DNA of 48,495 bases from Achromobacter ruhlandii (GTDB lineage Bacteria; Pseudomonadota; Gammaproteobacteria; Burkholderiales; Burkholderiaceae_B). The position numbers and the translations under genes were made by a program. Position 1 is the first letter of the stretch; each line of letters starts with the position of its first letter. Below, in pieces: positions 1-9,347 of the stretch. The notes under the pieces were generated by a model, which was not told the origin of the DNA, searched no databases, and saw nothing but the letters and a program-made list of their open reading frames with translations. The stretch lies in NCBI RefSeq assembly GCF_902859695.1, contig NZ_CADIJL010000044.1, forward strand, positions 1 through 48,495, in the 5' to 3' direction.

Positions 1-1
1 C

Positions 2-487
2 ACCACGCCGCCCGCCACCACACCGCCCGCCGCGACGCCGCCCATGGCCACGCCGCCGCAGGTAGCCGCCACCACGCCGCCGCGCGCGCAGCCGGCCACG
101 CCGCCCAAGCCGGAATCCAAGCCCGAGCCCAAGCCGGCCACGCCCAAGCCCGAAACCCGTTCCGATGACGGCGCCCGCGCCCTGGCATTGCTCGAAGGCC
201 GCGCGGCGCCCGCCGCGGCCGCCACGCCAGCGGCCAAGCCGCCGGCCGCCAAGGGCAATTTCGTGCTGCAGATCGCGGCCTACACCACGTCCGAGGACGC
301 CCAGTCGCGGCGCGCCAAGCTGCATCAGGCCGGGGTGACCAACGCATTCGTCGAGCAGGCTTCCATCGGAGGCAAGCAGCAGTACCGTCTGCGGGTGGGG
401 CCGTTCCCCTCGCGCGAGGCGGCGCAGGCGGCCCAGGCGCGGTTGCGCACCCTGGGCTATGACAACGGTTTCATTGCCGCCCAGTAG
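2..487 (+). CDS. SPOR-domain protein (5' truncated by window edge)
   Basis: C-terminal part of a septal/peptidoglycan-binding SPOR protein of the DedD/FtsN type. The frame is open to the left edge, so the true start lies upstream; an internal ATG at 44 is not a convincing start. The visible N-terminal half is a Pro/Ala/Thr/Lys-rich linker, expected to span the periplasm. The last ~75 residues (from GNFVLQIAAYTT to the end) have the SPOR pattern: FVLQIAAY, then a YRLRVGPF strand, then a helix with spaced alanines. SPOR domains bind denuded glycan strands at the division septum. The stop TAG overlaps the GTG start of cvpA by one base, so the two are probably translationally coupled. In related genomes this gene usually sits between folC and cvpA; folC is outside the window. 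The family call is firm and the gene name is not. Confidence 0.85.
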   Translation, partial: TTPPATTPPAATPPMATPPQVAATTPPRAQPATPPKPESKPEPKPATPKPETRSDDGARALALLEGRAAPAAAATPAAKPPAAKGNFVLQIAAYTTSEDAQSRRAKLHQAGVTNAFVEQASIGGKQQYRLRVGPFPSREAAQAAQARLRTLGYDNGFIAAQ

Positions 488-975
488 TGACCGGCTTCGA
501 CTTCGTCGTGCTGGCCATCCTGGCGGTATCGGGTGTGCTGGGCCTGGTGCGCGGCCTGCTCAAGGAAGTGCTGTCGCTGGTCGCGTATCTGCTGGCCTTC
601 GTGGCCGCGATCTGGTGGGGGCCCACGGTCTATACCTGGCTGGAGCCCTATATCGAAACAACGCTGCTGCGCATGGGTGTCTCGTACGCGGTGGTTTTCA
701 TTATCGTGCTGCTCGGCGTGGGGTTGGTCAACATGACGCTTGCCGCCTTGATCCGCAGCACCGGGCTGGGCCCGGCCGATCACGGCCTGGGCGGCATGTT
801 CGGACTGGCCCGGGGGCTGCTCATCGTGCTGGCGCTGGTCGCCGCCGCCGGCTATACGCCGTTGCCGCAGGAGCCGTGGTGGCAGGACGCCATGTTTTCG
901 CATTCGGCCATCGAGGCCATCAAACATATCAAGACGTGGCTGCCGCCGTCCCTGGCGACATGGCTGCCGTATTGA
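487..975 (+). CDS. cvpA: CvpA family inner-membrane protein (colicin V production protein homologue)
   Basis: 162-residue membrane protein with four hydrophobic segments (about residues 4-22, 27-45, 60-84 and 100-120), as in E. coli CvpA. The N-terminal FDFVVLAILAVSGVLGLVRG pattern is typical of the family. The start is GTG at 487, overlapping the preceding TAG by one base. Position directly before purF is conserved widely in proteobacteria and supports the name. CvpA has been linked to colicin V export and envelope stress or bile resistance; its molecular activity is not settled. It ends 30 bases before purF and is almost certainly cotranscribed with it. The residues after the last membrane helix form a short soluble tail. 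Confidence 0.93.
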   Translation: MTGFDFVVLAILAVSGVLGLVRGLLKEVLSLVAYLLAFVAAIWWGPTVYTWLEPYIETTLLRMGVSYAVVFIIVLLGVGLVNMTLAALIRSTGLGPADHGLGGMFGLARGLLIVLALVAAAGYTPLPQEPWWQDAMFSHSAIEAIKHIKTWLPPSLATWLPY

Positions 976-1005
976 TTAGCTTCACATCAACCAGGAAATC
1001 TCACC

Positions 1006-2526
<1,521 letters not shown>

Positions 2527-2542
2527 GGTCGGCGCCCCATGC

Positions 2543-2574
2543 AAAAGCCGCTCCCTGGGGAGCGGCTTTTTTTT
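2543..2574 (+). terminator. Rho-independent terminator after purF
   Basis: A nearly perfect inverted repeat, AAAAGCCGCTCCC at 2543-2555 against GGGAGCGGCTTTT at 2558-2570, is followed by more T (run of eight T at 2567-2574). This is a textbook intrinsic terminator 16 bases after the purF stop. The A-rich left arm gives T after the hairpin on the opposite strand, so it could also serve the convergent minus-strand operon ending at 2602. Confidence 0.93.
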
Positions 2575-2601
2575 GTCCGTGGGCTCGCGCGGGCGGAGGC
2601 C

Positions 2602-3102
2602 TCACCACAGGCTCTCGCCGCTGGCTTCCAGATGGGTCAGGTACAGCCGCAGGTCGAATTCATACTGGTGATATTGCGGCTCCATTAGTCGGCACAGGTT
2701 GTAGAAGGCCTTGTTGTGGTCTTTTTCCTTCAGGTGCGCCAGTTCGTGCACCGTGATCATCTTCAGGAATTCCTCCGGCACCGTCTTGAACAGCGTGGCC
2801 ACGCGGATCTCGTGCTTGGCCTTGAGCTTGCCGCCCTGCACCCGCGAGATGAACGTGTGCTGGCCCAGCGCGTGCTGGATCACGTGGATCTTGCTGTCGA
2901 AGGCGATCTTGCTGAGCGGCGCGCCGTTGCGGATGTAGCTGTTCTTCAGGTCCACCACGTAGTCGTACAGCGCCTTGTCGGTGCGCACGGCATGCGCGCC
3001 GGCGGGATAACGGGCTCGCAGCGCCGGCCCCAGTTTGCCCTGGTCGAGCAGCGCGCGGGCCTGCGCCAGCAGGGGTTCCGGATAACCGATAAGGTATTTC
3101 AT
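2602..3102 (-). CDS. YgjP-type metallopeptidase domain protein (DUF45)
   Basis: 166-residue soluble protein with a zinc-protease signature, HELAHLKEKDHNKAFYNL. His-Glu-x-x-His gives two metal ligands plus the catalytic glutamate, and the second His (KDHNKAF) is the third-ligand position of the YgjP/DUF45 group. The preceding segment (KIAFDSKIHVIQHALGQHTF) also has the pattern of this family. The physiological substrate is unknown in the family. The ATG start lies 4 bases after the stop of the upstream minus-strand gene at 3107, so the two are cotranscribed. It is the last gene of the 8493-to-2602 minus-strand series and converges on purF. Confidence 0.85.
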   Translation of the reverse strand: MKYLIGYPEPLLAQARALLDQGKLGPALRARYPAGAHAVRTDKALYDYVVDLKNSYIRNGAPLSKIAFDSKIHVIQHALGQHTFISRVQGGKLKAKHEIRVATLFKTVPEEFLKMITVHELAHLKEKDHNKAFYNLCRLMEPQYHQYEFDLRLYLTHLEASGESLW

Positions 3103-3106
3103 GGCG

Positions 3107-3721
3107 TCAGGAAAGCGGGGAGGGCAGCACCCGCAGGCGCGGCCATTTGTCGGTGTAGCGCTTGGCCAGCAGCCGTTGCGCGTAGAGCGCGGGATCGCGC
3201 AGTCCGGGGCTGGGCCGCAGCACCAGGTTGAACAGGTCCTCCAGGCCGTGGGGCGCCAGGATGCGCAGGCGGTCGTCGGCGTCGAGCGACACGCCGATAC
3301 AGGTGGCGGTCTCGGGCCAGGTGGCGATGCCGGCCGCCAGCGACGCCAACGGGGGCGGCGCCATGCCGCCGTCGCGGCGCCACAGGTGGACCCGCGCCTG
3401 GTTCACCACCTCCCAGGGCGCGTCCGGCGCGGCGCCGCGCAGGCGGTGCGCGATAGCGGCCTCTCGCTCCGCCGTCAGGTTGGCGGCGTCGAAATAGACG
3501 AAGTCCACATCCGCGGGCGCATGACTGTCTGGAGGCAGGTCGTGCAGATGGTTCCAGACCAGCGTGCGGACCACGCCCGCGCCCAGACACCAGTCGGCCA
3601 GGCCGCAATCGCGCGCGGCGCGCAGCCACCGCATCAGCGGTGCGTGATCGCGGACCAGGGCGCGCAGGCGTTCGGCGTGGGGCGCTTCCAATGGCGAGGC
3701 GTGCGGCTCAGGCGCGGCCAC
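3107..3721 (-). CDS. Nucleotidyltransferase-like protein (PF06042/DUF925 type)
   Basis: 204-residue protein with features of the small nucleotidyltransferase family once called DUF925. A GAGVVRTLVWNHLHD segment near residues 47-61 is followed by APADVDFVYFD, an acidic Asp-x-Asp motif in the expected metal-binding position. The middle contains WEVVNQARVHLW, and the C-terminal half has the family pattern around GLEDLFNLVLRPSP. Substrate and role are unknown. The start is GTG at 3721, inside the last codons of dsbB (14-base overlap), which points to translational coupling. A later ATG-initiated start is not obvious. It is followed after 4 bases by the YgjP-like gene. Confidence 0.75.
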   Translation of the reverse strand: MAAPEPHASPLEAPHAERLRALVRDHAPLMRWLRAARDCGLADWCLGAGVVRTLVWNHLHDLPPDSHAPADVDFVYFDAANLTAEREAAIAHRLRGAAPDAPWEVVNQARVHLWRRDGGMAPPPLASLAAGIATWPETATCIGVSLDADDRLRILAPHGLEDLFNLVLRPSPGLRDPALYAQRLLAKRYTDKWPRLRVLPSPLS

Positions 3722-4190
3722 GGCCGAACGCCGCGGCCAGCGCCATGACCAGCAGGATCACGAACAGCGCCAGGCTCCACAGCGCATACTCGATGCCCAG
3801 CACCGGCACCACCGCGTCCATGCAGGTGGCATAGATGCCGAACAGCCAGGGCACGCCGCCATCCAGGCCGATGCCGGTCATGAAGCGGTCGGCGAAAGTC
3901 TGGTCGCAGGACAGCATCTTGGCGGCCACGGTGTACTGGTACCAGGCGGCGGCGATGCCGCTGATCGACAGCAGGGCGGCCAGGGACGCGCAGATGCGCG
4001 TCAGCGCACGGCCGCCGCCGAAACCGCCGACCAGGGCGATGACGCCGATCACCAGGTAGATCAGGCGCTGCAGCACGCACCAGGCGCAGGGCGGCATGTC
4101 GAAGGCATACTGGGAGACCAGGGCGATGCCGACGGCGCCAAAGCAGAAGAGGGCGATCAGTCGGAGCAGGCGTTCTGAACGAGAAGTCAT
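3708..4190 (-). CDS. dsbB: Disulfide bond formation protein B
   Basis: Inner-membrane quinone reductase that reoxidises the periplasmic thiol oxidase DsbA. The 160-residue protein has four hydrophobic segments (about 9-28, 40-58, 66-86 and 124-152). The two periplasmic cysteine pairs are present: CAWC at 35-38 with Gln41 and Arg42 next to it, and Cys95/Cys123 in the second loop. The start ATG at 4190 puts MTSRSERLLRL immediately before the first helix; the open frame continues upstream but has no membrane-protein character there. The stop lies inside the next gene. No dsbA is visible in the window. Confidence 0.93.
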   Translation of the reverse strand: MTSRSERLLRLIALFCFGAVGIALVSQYAFDMPPCAWCVLQRLIYLVIGVIALVGGFGGGRALTRICASLAALLSISGIAAAWYQYTVAAKMLSCDQTFADRFMTGIGLDGGVPWLFGIYATCMDAVVPVLGIEYALWSLALFVILLVMALAAAFGRGRA

Positions 4191-4258
4191 GGTTGTTGCA
4201 AGGTAAGGGGTTCGCGGGGGCGGAGCCTCCGGTGGATGGCCGGTCCGGCCGCCAGGCG

Positions 4259-4972
4259 TTAGGCCTTGGGAACCGGAATTGGTTGCATGACCTGCTGCAA
4301 GACGCCGAGCAGCAGTTCGCGCGAGCCTTCCCAGAAGATCTGCACGCCCAGGCACAGCATGATGAAGGCCGACATGCGCATGAACACGGCGGTGCCATTA
4401 TCGCCCAGCCGATGCAGCATCTGCGCGGCAAAGCGCAGGCAGACATACAAAGTCAGCGAAACCACCACGATGCCCGGGATCGAGCCGCCCAGGCGCAGCA
4501 GGCTCAGCACGTGGTTCTGGTCGCGCAGCGACACGCCCACGGTGATGGCCGCGGCGATCGAGCCGGGGCCGCAGCTGATGGGGAAGGTCAGCGGGTAGAA
4601 GGCGCGCGCCTTGGCCATTTCCGGGGTGAAGGATTCGGCCATGCGGGCCACGCGCTCGGTGTCGGCATCGGGGGAATTGACCAGGCGCCACGCGCTGGCG
4701 ATCACCAGCATGCCGCCGCCCACCCGCACGATCGACAGCGAGATGCCGAAGAAGCTCAGCAGCACGTTGCCCGCCACCATGGCCACGATCAGCATCAGGC
4801 CGACATTGACGGCCACGCGCTTGGCCAGCACCGTGCGGGTTGCCGACGAGGCGCCTTCGGTGAGCGACAGGAAGATGGGGGCGATGGCCGGTGGGTTCAG
4901 GAACGGCAGCAACGTGGCCAGCGCGAAGAAGAAGCTGGTCCCCAGCACCCGCAAATATTCGTTTAGCTCCAT
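4259..4972 (-). CDS. MarC family integral membrane protein
   Basis: 237-residue polytopic membrane protein of the MarC/YchE/YhgN family, with about six hydrophobic helices. Family hallmarks are the N-terminal FFFALATLLPFLNPPAIAPI segment, the Pro/Gly-containing PLTFPISCGPGSIAAAITV segment near residues 129-147, and the C-terminal MRMSAFIMLCLGVQI helix. Family members have been suggested to be transporters, but no substrate is established, and the old link to multiple antibiotic resistance has not held up. The ATG at 4972 starts MELNEYLRVLG; the in-frame extension upstream lacks hydrophobic or conserved character. It lies between glnD and dsbB on the same strand with gaps of 73 and 68 bases. 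Confidence 0.88.
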   Translation of the reverse strand: MELNEYLRVLGTSFFFALATLLPFLNPPAIAPIFLSLTEGASSATRTVLAKRVAVNVGLMLIVAMVAGNVLLSFFGISLSIVRVGGGMLVIASAWRLVNSPDADTERVARMAESFTPEMAKARAFYPLTFPISCGPGSIAAAITVGVSLRDQNHVLSLLRLGGSIPGIVVVSLTLYVCLRFAAQMLHRLGDNGTAVFMRMSAFIMLCLGVQIFWEGSRELLLGVLQQVMQPIPVPKA

Positions 4973-5045
4973 CGCACGGTATCGCCAAGCCGAAAACCGG
5001 ATTGTATGCGGTCGGCGACGGTCTGGCGATGGCGCGGCGAGGCGG

Positions 5046-7652
5046 TCAGGCGGCCTGCTGCCGGGCCTCTTCCCCGGCCAGGGCGTCCAGGATGTCGCGT
5101 TCGAACTGCATCTGGCTGCGCGGGCGCGCCAGCGCGGCGCCGTCGACGATGAAAACGTCCTCCACACGGTCGCCCAGCGTCATGATCTTGGCCATCAGCA
5201 GGTTCACCTCGTGCTGGGCAAAGACCCGCGCCAGGGCGTGCAGCAGGCCGGGCCGGTCGGTTGCCGTGACCGACAGGCGCCACGAGGTGCTGCGTTCGTC
5301 GGGCTGCAATTCCGCCTGCGGCATGATCGGAAACACGCGTGACATGCGCGACTGGCGCCCGCGGCCGTAGTAGCCGCCACGGCCGGGCTGGACCTGGGCC
5401 GCGGCCTTGGCGTCCTTCAGGCGTTCGGCCAGTTCGTGCTCGACCAGCGTGGCCTGCGCGCGCAGGTCGCTGGCGCCTTCGGGCAGCAGCACGATGAAGC
5501 TGTCCAGCGCCCAGCCATGGCGGGTGGTGTGGATGCGGGCGTCCTGCACCGACAGCGACTTGGCGTCGAAATACCCGCAGATCGCCACGAACAGGTCCGG
5601 CACGTCGCGCGTGTAGACCATGATCTGCAGGCCTTCGCCCTGCTCGGTGGGGCGGGCCCGCACCACCGCGTGCGGCGGCGCTACCTGGTGGTACAGATGG
5701 CGCGTGTGCCAGGCGATGTCGGAGGCGTCGTGTCGCAGGAAATACGCCACGTCGAGCTGGTTCCAGAAGGCTTCGCGGGCGTCGTCGCGCAGGCCGGCCA
5801 GGCGCGTCAGGCGCGCGGCCTCTTCCTTGCGTTCGGTCAGCACCGTATGGGCGTCGGCATGGGCGCCGCCCAGCGCGGCCAGGGTCAGCTTGTACAGGTC
5901 CTCGAGCAGCTTGCCCTTCCAGGCGTTCCAGACCTTGGGGCTGGTGCCGCGGATATCGGCCACCGTCAGCAGGTACAGCGCGGTCAGGTGGCGTTCGTCC
6001 TTGACCGTGGCGGCGAAGTCCTGGATCACGGTGGGGTCGGACAGGTCGCGCTTTTGCGCCACGGCCGACATCAACAGGTGCTGGCGCACCAGGAATTCGA
6101 CCAGCCTGGCGTCCTCGGGCTCCATGCCGTGGTCGTGGGCGAACTTGCGCACCTCGCGCGCGCCCAGCTCGGAGTGGTCGCCGCCACGGCCCTTGGCGAT
6201 GTCGTGGAACAACGCCGCCACGTACAGCAGCCAATGGCGGTCCAGGCCGGCGATCAGCTGGCTGGCCAGCGGGTATTCCTGGGCGTGCTCGGGCATGGTG
6301 AAGCGGCGCAGGTTGCGCACCACCGCCAGGGTGTGCTGGTCCACCGTGTAAGCGTGGAACAGGTCGTGCTGCATCTGGCCGACGATGCGGCGGAACACCG
6401 GCAGGTAGCGCGGCAGGATGTTCAGCATGGTCATGCGGCGCAGCTCGTGCACGATGCCGCGCGGCTGCTGCAGGATCTGCAGGAACAGCTTGCGGTTGAC
6501 CGGGTTGCGGCGGAATTGCGCGTCGATGCGGTGGCGCGAGTGCCAGATGGCGCGCAGCGTGCGCGCCGACATGCCGGTCAGCTCGGGATGCTGTTGCATC
6601 ACCAGGAAGGCGCGCAGCAACAGCGTCGGGTTCCGCTCGAAGCCGTCGTCGCGGATGATGTCGAGGCGGTCGCGCAGGTTGCGGAAATCGTCGTCGATGT
6701 CGCGCGCGTCGCTGTCGGGGCGCGGGAACAGCCGTTCCTCGATGTTCTGCACCAGGATGCCGTTGAGCTGCGTCACCAGGCGCGCGGCCCAGTAGTAGCG
6801 CTGCATCAGCAGCTCGCTGCCGCGCCGGGTGGCCGTGGCATGGATGCCGTAGACTTCGGCCAGGGCCGGTTGCAGGTCGAACAGCACGCGGTCCTCGCGC
6901 CGCTTGGCCAGCAGGTGCAATTCGATGCGCAGGCGCTTGAAAGCCTGTTCCGCCTTGCGCAGGTCGCGCGCCTCGGAGGGAGTCAGCAGGCCGGCCTGCG
7001 CCACCGCGCGCCAGTTCTCGCCGAAGCCGGCCGCGCGCGCCATCCACAGGATCACCTGCAGGTCGCGCAGGCCGCCGGGCGATTCCTTGCAATTGGGTTC
7101 GAGCGCGTAGGGCGTGTCCTGGTAGCGCGCATGCCGCTGCTGCATCTCGACGCGCTTGGCGCGAAAGAACGCGCGCGCGTCCAGCCGCGACTGGGTGGCG
7201 GCCTCGAACTTCTTCATCAGCGCGCGGCTGCCGGCCAGCCAGCGGGATTCGAGCAGCGCGGTCTCGACCGTAATGTCGGCGTCGGCCTCGCGCTCGCAGT
7301 CCTCGATGGTGCGCACGCTGTGGCCGGGCTCCAGGCCCAGGTCCCAGAGCGAGGCCACCAGGCGCTCGATCGCGGATTCGTCCTCGGCGGTGGGCGCGTG
7401 CGGCAGCAGGATCAGCAGGTCGACGTCCGAATGCGGATACAGTTCGCCGCGGCCGTAGCCGCCCACCGCGGCCAGCGTGGCGCCGGCAGGCAGGGGATAG
7501 TGCTTGACCAGGTCGCGCAGCGCCGCGTCGACGATGCGGCGCAGTTCGCCCAGCAGCGTGTCGGGGCGTTCGTGCTCGCGGAACTGGGCCACCGCGGCGC
7601 GCCGGGATTCCTGGATGCGTTCGCGCAGGGTGCTGAGGATGTCGGCGGTCAT
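5046..7652 (-). CDS. glnD: Bifunctional [protein-PII] uridylyltransferase/uridylyl-removing enzyme
   Basis: Nitrogen-status sensor that uridylylates PII (GlnB/GlnK) when glutamine is low and deuridylylates it when glutamine is high. 868 residues, close to the family norm. The nucleotidyltransferase motif GGYGRGELYPHSDVDLLILL is at residues 64-83, with the catalytic Gly/Asp pattern intact. The HD-domain His-Asp pair (LFHDIAKG) is at 483-484, and further HD-domain histidines precede it (QHDLFHAYTVDQHTL). Two ACT regulatory domains fill the C-terminus, the last containing SVTATDRPGLLHALARVFA. It starts 19 bases after the map stop, so the two are likely one transcript. PII itself is not in this window. 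Confidence 0.97.
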   Translation of the reverse strand: MTADILSTLRERIQESRRAAVAQFREHERPDTLLGELRRIVDAALRDLVKHYPLPAGATLAAVGGYGRGELYPHSDVDLLILLPHAPTAEDESAIERLVASLWDLGLEPGHSVRTIEDCEREADADITVETALLESRWLAGSRALMKKFEAATQSRLDARAFFRAKRVEMQQRHARYQDTPYALEPNCKESPGGLRDLQVILWMARAAGFGENWRAVAQAGLLTPSEARDLRKAEQAFKRLRIELHLLAKRREDRVLFDLQPALAEVYGIHATATRRGSELLMQRYYWAARLVTQLNGILVQNIEERLFPRPDSDARDIDDDFRNLRDRLDIIRDDGFERNPTLLLRAFLVMQQHPELTGMSARTLRAIWHSRHRIDAQFRRNPVNRKLFLQILQQPRGIVHELRRMTMLNILPRYLPVFRRIVGQMQHDLFHAYTVDQHTLAVVRNLRRFTMPEHAQEYPLASQLIAGLDRHWLLYVAALFHDIAKGRGGDHSELGAREVRKFAHDHGMEPEDARLVEFLVRQHLLMSAVAQKRDLSDPTVIQDFAATVKDERHLTALYLLTVADIRGTSPKVWNAWKGKLLEDLYKLTLAALGGAHADAHTVLTERKEEAARLTRLAGLRDDAREAFWNQLDVAYFLRHDASDIAWHTRHLYHQVAPPHAVVRARPTEQGEGLQIMVYTRDVPDLFVAICGYFDAKSLSVQDARIHTTRHGWALDSFIVLLPEGASDLRAQATLVEHELAERLKDAKAAAQVQPGRGGYYGRGRQSRMSRVFPIMPQAELQPDERSTSWRLSVTATDRPGLLHALARVFAQHEVNLLMAKIMTLGDRVEDVFIVDGAALARPRSQMQFERDILDALAGEEARQQAA

Positions 7653-7671
7653 GGTGGCGGACGGGCCGGGG

Positions 7672-8493
7672 TCAGACGGCGGGGATGACGATCGGTTCGG
7701 TGATGAAGGCGGGCGGCTTGGGCATGCCGGGCGACAGGGTCAGGACCTCGTAGCCGGTGTCGGTGACGCAGACAGCATGCTCCCATTGCGCCGACAGGCT
7801 GTGGTCGCGCGTCACGACCGTCCAGCCGTCGGACAGCTGGCGGATCTCGCGGCGGCCGGCGTTGATCATGGGTTCGATGGTGAACAGCATGCCCGTCACC
7901 AATTTCACCCCGGTGCCCGGCTTGCCGTAGTGCAGCACCTGCGGGTCTTCGTGAAAGCGCTGGCCGATGCCGTGGCCGCAGAACTCGCGCACCACCGAAA
8001 AGCCGTTGGCCTCGGCATGCTTCTGGATGGCGTTGCCGATGTCGCCCAATGTGGCCCCGTTTTTGACCTGCTGGATGCCTTTCCACATGCACTCGAAGGT
8101 GATGTCGGTCAGGCGGCGCGACAGGATCGACTGTTCGCCCACGGCGTACATGCGGCTGGTGTCGCCGAACCAGCCATCCTTGATGATGGTGACGTCGATA
8201 TTGAGGGAGTCCCCGTTTTTCAGGGCCTTGTCGCCGGGGATGCCGTGGCACACCTGGTGGTTGACCGAGGTGCAGATGGCGCCAGGAAAGGGCGGATAGC
8301 CGGGCGGGGCGTAGCCGACGGTGGCGGACTTCACCTTGAGCTCGTCGGTCAGGTATTCCAGGCAGAGGCGGTCCAGTTCCCCGGTGGTGACGCCAGGCTT
8401 GACGTAGGGGGTGATGAAATCGAGGACTTTGGCGGCGTCCTGGCAGGCCGCGCGCATCTTGGCCAGGTCGGCCGGATTGGTAATGGTGCCCAT
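7672..8493 (-). CDS. map: Type I methionine aminopeptidase
   Basis: Removes the initiator Met from nascent proteins with small second residues. 273 residues; the metal ligands can be placed in NIDVT (Asp), GDTSRMY (Asp), CGHGIGQRFHEDP (His), TIEPMI (Glu) and QWEHAV (Glu), as in E. coli MAP. The substrate-pocket His is in CHGIPGD. The ATG at 8493 (MGTITNPADLAKM) fits family starts; a longer in-frame ORF reaches 8589 but crosses the probable promoter. It is first in the minus-strand run map-glnD-marC-dsbB and faces away from rpsB, a common map/rpsB arrangement. Confidence 0.97.
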   Translation of the reverse strand: MGTITNPADLAKMRAACQDAAKVLDFITPYVKPGVTTGELDRLCLEYLTDELKVKSATVGYAPPGYPPFPGAICTSVNHQVCHGIPGDKALKNGDSLNIDVTIIKDGWFGDTSRMYAVGEQSILSRRLTDITFECMWKGIQQVKNGATLGDIGNAIQKHAEANGFSVVREFCGHGIGQRFHEDPQVLHYGKPGTGVKLVTGMLFTIEPMINAGRREIRQLSDGWTVVTRDHSLSAQWEHAVCVTDTGYEVLTLSPGMPKPPAFITEPIVIPAV

Positions 8494-8542
8494 GGAATGA
8501 CTGACGGATCTCGCTTGAATGTCTGCTTGAAAGAATAGTAGA

Positions 8543-8569
8543 ATTATAGGCTTCCCTAAAATTTTGGGG
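8543..8569 (-). promoter_or_regulatory. Candidate map promoter -10 and adjoining palindrome
   Basis: On the minus strand a perfect TATAAT lies at 8548-8543, about 50 bases before the map ATG. Directly upstream is the interrupted palindrome CCCTAAAATTTTGGGG (8554-8569, plus-strand reading). It sits where the -35 to -10 spacer would be and could be an operator or simply a melting-prone region. The best -35 match, TTGCTC, is 20 bases away, which is wide, so promoter strength is uncertain. Confidence 0.5.
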
Positions 8570-9210
8570 AGCAATCTGGGTAGCGGCAAGCGCCGATCCC
8601 GGCGGGTGGGGATGGAATCATCCTGGCCACACCCGGTTGGTTGTCTGATTTACGTACGTTGGGCCGCGCCGCTTCTTGTGAGATCGGTGGCGGGCTTCGG
8701 AGTTTCATCGCAAGCGAAGGTTGTGGTGGGGGTTCGGGCCAGTCGCCAGGTTCCGGGAGGCACGGCGGCACAGCGGATGAGAGAAGGCGGCGGGCCGGGG
8801 CGGCGGGATGGTTGCATCGACACAGGTCGGGGCGCTGCGTGCTCGCAAGCCCGGTCATGTTTTCGAGCAGCGATGCAGGTTCAGGGTGGCTGCCGGCTTA
8901 AGTTCTTGGAAGGTTTCCAGTTCCTGGGAGTTTTCCTGAAGAACCGCCCCCGGCGACTGATGCGCGGCAGGGTCAAAAACCGTCTGGTTGAAAAGCCGGG
9001 GGGGTTGAAAACCAGGGCGCGAGTGAACTGGATTTCGCTGCCAACAAAACAGGTCCGGGTGCGCTGGAAGAAACTGCCAGGCATTTCCTGGCGGGTCGGA
9101 CGGCGCGATGCGTGCGGGCGGGGCAAGGCGCTTTGTCGTGGCGGCCGTCTGGGTTTATCGCGGCAGCGTAGCAGCAGGCGCCAAGGGCATCGCCCGGCGG
9201 CGTCGGAGTA

Positions 9211-9242
9211 TTGCGGCAGTGATCGGCCGGCCCGGTTAAAAT
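9211..9242 (+). promoter_or_regulatory. Candidate rpsB promoter
   Basis: TTGCGG (9211-9216) and TAAAAT (9237-9242) are separated by 20 bases, about 105 bases before the rpsB start. The -10 is reasonable and the spacing is long. The same TAAAATC word precedes bamA and ratA, which supports it as the functional -10. Confidence 0.4.
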
Positions 9243-9252
9243 CGTTATTCAT

Positions 9253-9266
9253 CCCGCATGTGCGGG
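9253..9266 (+). promoter_or_regulatory. Hairpin at the expected 5' end of the rpsB leader
   Basis: CCCGC-ATGT-GCGGG forms a 5-bp perfect stem with a four-base loop, placed about 11 bases downstream of the candidate -10. It would therefore be near the very 5' end of the transcript. This could stabilise the mRNA or take part in S2 autoregulation; neither is shown by sequence alone. Confidence 0.45.
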
Positions 9267-9347
9267 AAATCGCGCGCAACACCACCCAGGGTGTCAGCCA
9301 CAGGCTGATGCAGGTGCGGCGCAAGAAATCAACCCTTGGAGAAAGTT

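Larger units (their letters stand above)
8570..9347. other. Long gene-free region between map and rpsB
   Basis: With the short map promoter region this makes an 854-base gap. Open frames exist on both strands (8564-9484 plus, 8881-9324 minus), but their products are Arg/Gly/Cys-rich, low in recognisable structure and share no family pattern; the plus one runs through rpsB in another frame. The stretch around 8895-9080 is locally less GC-rich, with repeated GTTGAAAA words near 8987 and 9004 and a GCCAGG/CCTGGC hairpin at 9076-9092. The last 110 bases hold the probable rpsB promoter and leader. A small RNA or long leader is possible but not demonstrated. Confidence 0.55.

Noticed and set aside
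1..60. CCGCCCGCC/ACCACACCG runs as a DNA repeat array
   Set aside because: They encode the Pro/Thr/Ala linker of the SPOR protein in frame and show no fixed unit or spacer, so they are not a CRISPR or tandem array.
5436..7688. 750-codon open frame on the plus strand opposite glnD
   Set aside because: It is antisense to an unmistakable glnD, rich in His/Gln/Val/Gly as expected from the reverse frame of GC-rich coding DNA, and has no family pattern.
8881..9324. 147-codon minus-strand frame in the same gap
   Set aside because: Arg/Pro/Cys-rich product, no family similarity, and it would be antisense to the rpsB leader.
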